From Abelmoschus esculentus (lineage: Eukaryota; Streptophyta; Magnoliopsida; Malvales; Malvaceae): a DNA stretch of 64,000 nt. Positions 58,219 to 64,000 of the stretch are shown in pieces (positions within the stretch are counted from its first letter, which is position 1; every line of letters starts with the position of its first letter). Position numbers and translations under genes: made by a program. The notes below the pieces were generated by a model. The model saw only the letters and a list, made by a program, of their open reading frames with translations. It was not told where the DNA came from and made no database searches. Location of the stretch: positions 4,657,501 through 4,721,500 of the forward strand of contig JAUCBN010000020.1 of assembly GCA_035048815.1 (NCBI GenBank), in the 5' to 3' direction.

Positions 58219-58496
58219 GGTAATCCGTACTACATCAACAAATTAGATGACGACATATTTAAAATTTTATGATTATATTTCATTATCGAATTTATTGATC
58301 TTATATAAAATTTTAAATTGTGAGGACCAATTTGGCATGTCTTTAGTGGTTGAGTCAAAGATAAATATAAACCTAACTCTCCCTTTGTTTTCACCTATAA
58401 GCCAAACAATGACATTGGCTTTGGTTAAGAAAAGACTCATCATCATAACTTGCTTCTCTAGTAAGCAAAGGTTTCAATTTCTGTTTTGATGATGAC
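58219..58496. other. Spacer
   Basis: No feature seen. ATGAC at 58492-58496 directly precedes the Gypsy LTR. Confidence 0.5.
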
Positions 58497-60614
58497 TGTA
58501 ACAACTGACCCGGATGTCACATTGGGCCTCCGGCCCAAAACCTGTTTTCCAAAATTTCTTTTCAAAGCCCATCCAATAAAATCAAATTCAAATCCAAATA
58601 CAATTCATAAAATCCACTTAAGTTAAAACGCAAGCCCAAAATAGTATAACGAAATCGGAGCTCCAAAATATTACAAACCATTAAAACATTCGACCCAAAT
58701 TAAAATAAACAGAGTTACATTACATAGGGTTCGACATAGTACAAGCCTACTAAATCTAATACATGTACTCTGACAACACGGTCGATGCTGAAATCCAAAC
58801 CTTGATGGTGCTCCACGTACCGGCTTCACCTAACCTACTTACGAAAACACATTTCGAACGCTGAGCTACTAAAGCTCAGTGGGTACGCCGAACTCGGCTA
58901 ACATAATGCATATCATAAGCAGTAAAGCATAACATATAAAATATCGTGCATGGTATGATGATCTAGCATGCTTGCCTACCACATGGCATAAACAATGTAC
59001 AATATCGCACACATCATATACATATCACATCACAAAATAACACACAATAGTGAGGCCCACGTCCACACAGCATCGGGATCCTACACTCAGGATTGAGGCC
59101 GCCCTCAAATCCTATGCCCGGAATTTTACATCGAACATCTTCGAACGAGGCCGCCCAACCAACCCCATGCTCGGAATGTTACATCGAACATCTTCGAGTG
59201 AGGCCGCCCAACACTCGGAATAAAAGTCTTCAAACATCATCCGGCATGTTACATCGGATGGCCTTCGACGTGTTGCAACACTTATGGATATCCGGATTTC
59301 ATCAAACAAAGACTCGAAACACATAAATGATCCACCTAGGATCTTCACAACAAAACACATAAAGACTTAACATAATTTAGTCATTCAGGGATTAATATGT
59401 CAATCTTGTGTTAACCATTCATTTCATTAATTATAAGATTCATTGTGACCTTTAGTTCTATTATTGAACCTTAAACAATACCTATTTTGTCAAGTTTTCG
59501 CAGGGGTATCGATACCCTTATATGGGGTATCGAACCACCTGCCTCCATACCTACCCAAAGAAGGCATCGAACCATGGGTATCGATACCCTTTGACCATTT
59601 CCAAAGTCAACAAAAGGGGACCCTCCAGCATCGATACAGGTATCGATGCCATTATGCCACTAGAGGTCCCGGTATCGAACCATGGTTCGATACACCTGGC
59701 CACTTAGCCTTTTTCCACTCATGGGTATCGATATCGGTGGCCCGTGTATCGATACCCCCTGCACGAAATGCAGGTCTGCACTTAGAAATTTCAAGGATTC
59801 ATTCCCAAACTTGATCGAATCAAACCTAAAGTGTTCCTACACATTATTAGGAGTGTTTAGGATAATTTAACATCATTTTCACGGCATTTAACACATAAAT
59901 CGGAATTTCACCATTAAAAACCTCATTCAAGCAAATCAAGCATACATGCAGGGATTCTATATACTATGCACTCTACCATGAAATGCATAATGATTAGAAG
60001 AGTTGGGAGTCCAACCTTAAGCAACCAGCCACCAAAACCCGAGCTCACACTTTCAAGCTTTTCCCCTTGTCCAAACTTTGTGATGATGCCCCAACTTCTT
60101 TCTCCACAAGAAAAGGATTAAGCCAACTCTTAGACACTTCCATGGATGTTTTTAACTCTTTAAAACATCAAGGAAACATAAAAACAACCCCCAAAACTTC
60201 ATTCCCGGATTTCCCAAATATACCTTCTTCTCCACCAAACCAAACCATTATTACCTTAGTTTATAGATCGAAAACAACTCTACAACTTACCCTTCTAACC
60301 CAAAACGTGATTCTTCAGCAAAAACAACAAGATTTAACCTTTTATTACCTTCTTTTCTTGCCACAAGATGAAGGAGATGGCGTAAAAGAAAAGAAAAGAA
60401 AGATGAGATCACCTCTGCAGACAAACCCCCCCAAAAACCCCTCCTTAAACATCCATTTAGACAATTACCAAATTGTCCTCCACTTAAAACTCCTAAAGCC
60501 CTAAACCAATCAAGCCCAACAAAACTAAGCCTAGACCACACTAACTCGGTCCCAAAACCGAAGACCAACACCACGGGTTAACCCGACCTTCGGATCCGAA
60601 TCTGGGTCGTTACA
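58497..60614 (-). repeat. 3' LTR of a Ty3/Gypsy element, 2,118 bp
   Basis: On the minus strand it starts TGTAACGACCCAGATTC and ends CGGGTCAGTTGTTACA, with TG...CA ends. It follows the purine tract AAGGAGGGGAGAGT. It contains a diverged duplication with ACATCGAACATCTTCGA (about 59130 and 59180) and the palindrome cluster at 59504-59760. Confidence 0.88.
59504..59760. repeat. Cluster of ATCGAT-centred palindromes
   Basis: GGGTATCGATACCC occurs at 59504-59517 and 59576-59589. A 22-bp inverted pair starts GCATCGATAC at 59628. A perfect 22-bp palindrome, 59672-59693, is centred on CCATGG. GGGTATCGATATCG follows near 59723 and GTATCGATAC near 59746. Confidence 0.9.
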
Positions 60615-60626
60615 ACTCTCCCCTCC

Positions 60627-61020
60627 TTAAAGAAAATTTCGTCCTCGAAATTTACCTGTCAGGAAGAAATGAGGATACTGAGCTCTCATGTCCTTCTCTA
60701 CTTCCCACGTTGCTTCTTCGATTCCATGGTTTCTCCAGAAAACCTTTACCAAAGGTATACACTTTTTCCGAAGCTCCTTAACTCCTCTATCAAAGATTCC
60801 GATAGGTCTCTCCTCGCAAGTCGAGTCTGCATTGACTTCGATTTCCTCAAGCTGCACCACATGCGAAGGATCGGAACGGTAACGCCTCAACATAGACACA
60901 TGGAATACATCGTGTATACGTGCCAACTCTGGAGGTAAGGCAAGCCGATAAGCTACTGGTCCAACCCTCTAAAGAACCTCATAAGGCCCTATGTGCCTTG
61001 GACTCAACTTCCCTTTACGA
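60627..61020 (-). pseudogene. Gypsy integrase C-terminus and chromodomain-like tail
   Basis: GKLSPRHIGPYEVL near 61010, VGPVAYRLALPPELARIHDV, FHVSMLRRYRSDPSHVV and then VFWRNHGIEEATWEVEKDM. A stop lies near 60970. The tail is the part that in chromoviruses guides integration to heterochromatin. The catalytic core that should precede it is missing, and sequence jumps from the integrase zinc-binding start directly to this block at about 61030. Confidence 0.85.
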
Positions 61021-61904
61021 CCAAACCGGATGGACAGAAAACGGACTACGGTGAGCTTATCTCAAGATACGATCCCTTAGATCCTCTAAAGCTGGCACGC
61101 ACAACCGACCTTGAAGGTACAAGAACCCACCATCTCGTACCTCAAAGTCTGACAAGTCACCTCTCTGAACCACCTCTAACTGAACTACCAACTCCTCGTC
61201 TAACACCTGTGCTCTCTTGATCTCCTGAACCAGCGTGGCTCCACACGCAACTCTGCCAACAAACCTCCGTCATCTGTCATCCTCAACCGAGAAAACAAAG
61301 CTCTCTAGTCCGACATAGACTTCCGACTCAAAGCATCGGCGACCACATTCGCCTTGCCGAGATGATACTCTATGACACAGTCATAGTCCTTCAACAACTC
61401 GATCCACCGATGCTGTCTCAGATTCAACTCTTTCTGGGTAAGCAGATACTTTAAACTCTTGTGGTCGGTGTATATGTAGCATTTCTCCCCATAGAGATAA
61501 TGCCTCCATATCTTCAAACCGAAGATAACCGCCACAAGCTCTAGATCATGTGTAGGATAGTTTCTCTCATGGGGTTTCAACTGCCTTGAGGCGTAAGCAA
61601 CTACCTTACCCTCTTACATAAGCACACAACTTAACCCATTCAAGGAAGCATCACTAAACAACACATAATCTTTTCCCGATTCCGGTTGCGTCAAGACCGG
61701 AGCCTCTGTCAGATAAGCCTTAAGCTACTCAAAACTCTGTTGTCTCCTTTCGTTCCACACAAACGGAACACCTTTCTGAAGCAACTTGGTCAAAGGTGCC
61801 GCTATGATCGAAAAACCCTTAACGAACCTCCTATAGTATCCGGCAAGCCCAAGAAAACTACGGACTTCTGATACATTCCTCGGTGGTTTCCACTCCACCA
61901 CAGC
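61021..61904 (-). pseudogene. Gypsy RNase H and start of integrase
   Basis: RT connection and RNase H: FLGLAGYYRRFVKGFS near 61830, HERNYPTHDLELVAVIFGLK and YIYTDHKSLKYLLTQKELNL (with Asp in TDHK), ending KANVVADALSRK near 61320. Then LYLQGRLCVPALEDLRDRIL and AHRSPFSVHP, the start of the integrase zinc finger, where the frame meets the deletion. Stops are present near 61904, 61725, 61615 and 61300. Confidence 0.87.
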
Positions 61905-62921
61905 TTAGATTTTCTGGGGATCTACTCGGATTCCGTCCGTTGCAACTATGTGGCCCAGAAATGCCACCTCAGACAACCATAACTCACACTTACTGAACTT
62001 GGCGTACAGACGCCTATCCCTCAACACCTGAAGAACAACCCTTAGGTGGTAGTCATGCTCCTCCTCCGAGCGTGAATACACCAAGATGTCATCTATGAAC
62101 ACAACCAAAAACTGATCTAGATACGACTGAAAGATCCGGTTCATCAAGTCCATGAAAGTTGCAAGTGCATTCGTGAGCCCAAACGGCATCACTAAGAACT
62201 CATAATGCCCGTACCGCGTCCTAAAAGCGGTCTTTTGGACATCCTCTTCCACCACCTTCAACTGGTAGTACCCTGACCTCAGATCTATCTTAGAAAACAC
62301 ACGAGCGCCCCTCAATTGATCAAACAGGTCATCGATCCTAGGTAAAGGGTAACGATTCTTGATCGTGACCTTGTTGAGGTGACGGTAGTCGATGCACATC
62401 CTCATCAATCCGTCCTTCTTCTTCACAAACAAAATCGGTGCTCCCCACGGTGACACACTCGGTCGGATAAAACCCCTCTCAAGCAACTCTTGGATCTGTT
62501 GCTTCAACTCTCTCATCTCCGCCGGTGCCATACGATAAGGTGCTATAGACACCGGTGCTGTCCCTGGCAACACCTCTATCCGGAACTCTAACTCACGATC
62601 GGGTGGTAAACTGGGAAACTCCTCCGGAAACACATCGGGGTACCCACAAACTGTCCTCAAACTCTCTAAAGCTGGACTCTCAACACTCACATCCACCACG
62701 TGAGCTAAGAAAGCCTCACAACCCTGCTGGATCAACCTCTGAGCTGACAAAGCTGACACAAAATTCGCTAAACACGAGTTTCTCTCACCCCTCACAACAA
62801 GCTTAGAACCATCAGCTACTCGAAGCTTCAAACTCTTAGCTCTGTACCCCAAACTCGCATCATGTTCGAACAACCAATCCATCCCAAGGATTGCGTCGAA
62901 CTCCTGAAACAACAAAACCAT
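61905..62921 (-). pseudogene. Gypsy reverse transcriptase (with end of protease)
   Basis: AILGMDWLFEHDASLGYR marks the protease-RT link. RT motifs follow in order: RGFIRPSVSPWGAPILFVKK, MCIDYRHLNKVTIKNRYPLP, FSKIDLRSGYYQLKV, FLVMPFGLTNALATFMDLMN and FLVVFIDDILVYSRS with the catalytic FIDD. The frame is open over 338 codons and closed by TAG at about 61905. This is the best preserved pol segment in the window. Confidence 0.93.
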
Positions 62922-63053
62922 GAGGTCGGCCGAGAATATAGATCCTTATACCTCGATCGGACACCTCCGATAAACCTTATCCACCAACACATCTAACCCC
63001 AACGGACTGGTCACACGGACCTCTACCTCTAGATCCTCCGCTAGTAACCCCCA

Positions 63054-63290
63054 CTACTCCGATATCCCACTACGGATATACGAGTGGGTAGATCCTGAGT
63101 CCACAAGAGCAACTATAGGAACAGAGAATAAGCTGAACATACCTGAGATCACATCTGTCGCAACATAGTCCTCTTGTGCCCTCATCGCATACTGTCTCGC
63201 CGGTGCTCTAGCAGTGGACTGGAAGGTGACTCCTGATGCGTGGCTAGCTCCGCCACGTGAGAACCCACGACCCCTCTGAGCCTGAAACAA
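63054..63290 (-). pseudogene. Gypsy protease
   Basis: FQAQRGRGFSRGG linker, then VPIVALVDSGSTHSYI with the active-site DSG. The frame stops at about 63054 and remains readable in the same phase beyond (DLEVEVRVTSPLG). Confidence 0.88.
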
Positions 63291-63296
63291 GGTCCT

Positions 63297-64000
63297 TTAT
63301 GCCTGACCTGGTGGTGACGTCACAACCTCAGGACAGTCCCTCACAAGATGATCTGATGACCCACACTGAAAACAAGCTCTAGCATTGCCCCAACACTCTC
63401 CTCGGTGGGTCCGACCACAACGTCTACAAGTCTGAACACTGACACTCCTCTGTAAACTCTCTGGGCCCCCAACAGAAGAAGACACAGACTGCCTCCTACG
63501 TCCCACGGACTCTGATCTATGGTTCGACCTCGAACCCTGATTCGTTGCTCCTCTACTCTGGTTCCAACGGCTCCTACTCCTACCGGACTGAGACTGAGAG
63601 TTACCCGCATGACTTTGACTAGCTCCACTGGTGATTCCCTGGCCAAAAGAAGGCCCATAGGTCAAACCCTGAACCTGCTCCAACGACTTGGCACTAGCAG
63701 CTAACTCAGAAAACACCTTAGGCGGTGCCGCAGTGAGATAAGTCTGGATCTCCTTCCTCATACCTCTCAAGAACCTCTTACATCTCATCTTCTCTGTAGC
63801 AACAAGCTCTGGAGCATACCGGCTCAACTGAAGGAACTCCTGCTCATAAGCAAAGACCGAACGGTTCCCCTGAACAAGGTGGGTAAACCGCTCCCTCAAG
63901 GTATCGATGTGAGTCTCACCCACATACTTGCTCTCAAACTCCTCAAGGAAGTCCTCCCACTTAGGACGATGAGGGTACCAACCTTGCTCAACTGTCTCCC
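63297..64000 (-). pseudogene. Gypsy gag, partial
   Basis: Retrotrans_gag end (RERFTHLVQGNRSVFAYEQE, LSRYAPELV, KRFLRGMRKEI), a Ser/Gln/Arg-rich linker, CRRCGRTHRGECW and the zinc knuckle CFQCGSSDHLVRDC. A TAA at 63299-63297 separates it from protease in the same phase. It continues past 64000 without a visible stop. Confidence 0.9.

Larger units (their letters stand above)
60615..64000 (-). mobile_element. Ty3/Gypsy element interior (chromovirus-like), runs off the right edge
   Basis: Minus-strand order from the right edge: gag, zinc knuckle, protease, RT, RNase H, a truncated integrase, then a C-terminal chromodomain-like tail. Together with the LTR it forms one element whose 5' LTR lies beyond 64000. 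GC content is higher than in the rest of the window. The style of RT and tail resembles the Tekay/Del group. Confidence 0.9.

Noticed and set aside
60067..60504. 145-codon plus-strand frame in the Gypsy LTR
   Set aside because: Lies inside the LTR, has no domain and low-complexity Lys/Pro composition.

Overview
This window is plant nuclear DNA, almost certainly from a dicot. The families present are an En/Spm-type CACTA transposon, Ty1/Copia and Ty3/Gypsy retrotransposons, a Mutator-like element carrying a plant mobile domain gene, and GT-AG introns in AT-rich sequence. The mix feels like Gossypium or another Malvaceae, but that is an impression. I see no intact host gene, rRNA, tRNA or CRISPR. 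The window is nested, mostly dead transposable elements separated by AT-rich spacers.

Layout from left to right. 1-13648: a decayed Copia element (Copia A, + strand) split by a 9,020-bp CACTA element at 1683-10702. The CACTA element has a perfect 3-bp target duplication (ACT), subterminal repeat arrays, two minus-strand transposase genes and a captured piece of a DDX6/Dhh1-like DEAD-box helicase gene with its intron. 15305-16912: two equal 538-bp copies of a dispersed repeat on either side of the 3' end and LTR of another Copia element. 18792-33710: Copia B (+), holding an LTR-element fragment in its 5' LTR (18934-19563), a 7-kb Athila-like Gypsy element in gag (20179-27182, LTRs about 1.24 kb, tRNA-Asp-type primer site, no RT/RNase H or integrase core) and a solo-LTR-like insert (27722-29085). 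34613-35101: a hAT-type MITE. 35591-41380: a Mutator-like element with a perfect 9-bp duplication, long inverted repeats, and a plant-mobile-domain gene convergent with a mudrA-like transposase. 41570-41807: a MITE. 42992-48196: Copia C (-). 48280-49067: a foldback element. 49727-51821: a 2.1-kb LTR element (-) with a perfect 5-bp duplication. 53600-56600: a retroelement-like module with a putative plant transposon protein ORF and a hairpin array. 58497-64000: the 3' LTR and gag-pol of a Gypsy element (-) that runs off the right edge and has lost its integrase core.

The elements interact as parasites of one another. Copia A and C share a deletion in reverse transcriptase that Copia B lacks, so they look like a non-autonomous subfamily that kept moving with enzymes supplied in trans. 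The Athila-like and Gypsy elements are also deletion derivatives with recognisable LTRs. The least explained signals are a 26-bp hairpin array shared by two retroelement 3' regions, with paired changes in its stems, and a cluster of ATCGAT-centred palindromes in the right-hand Gypsy LTR.
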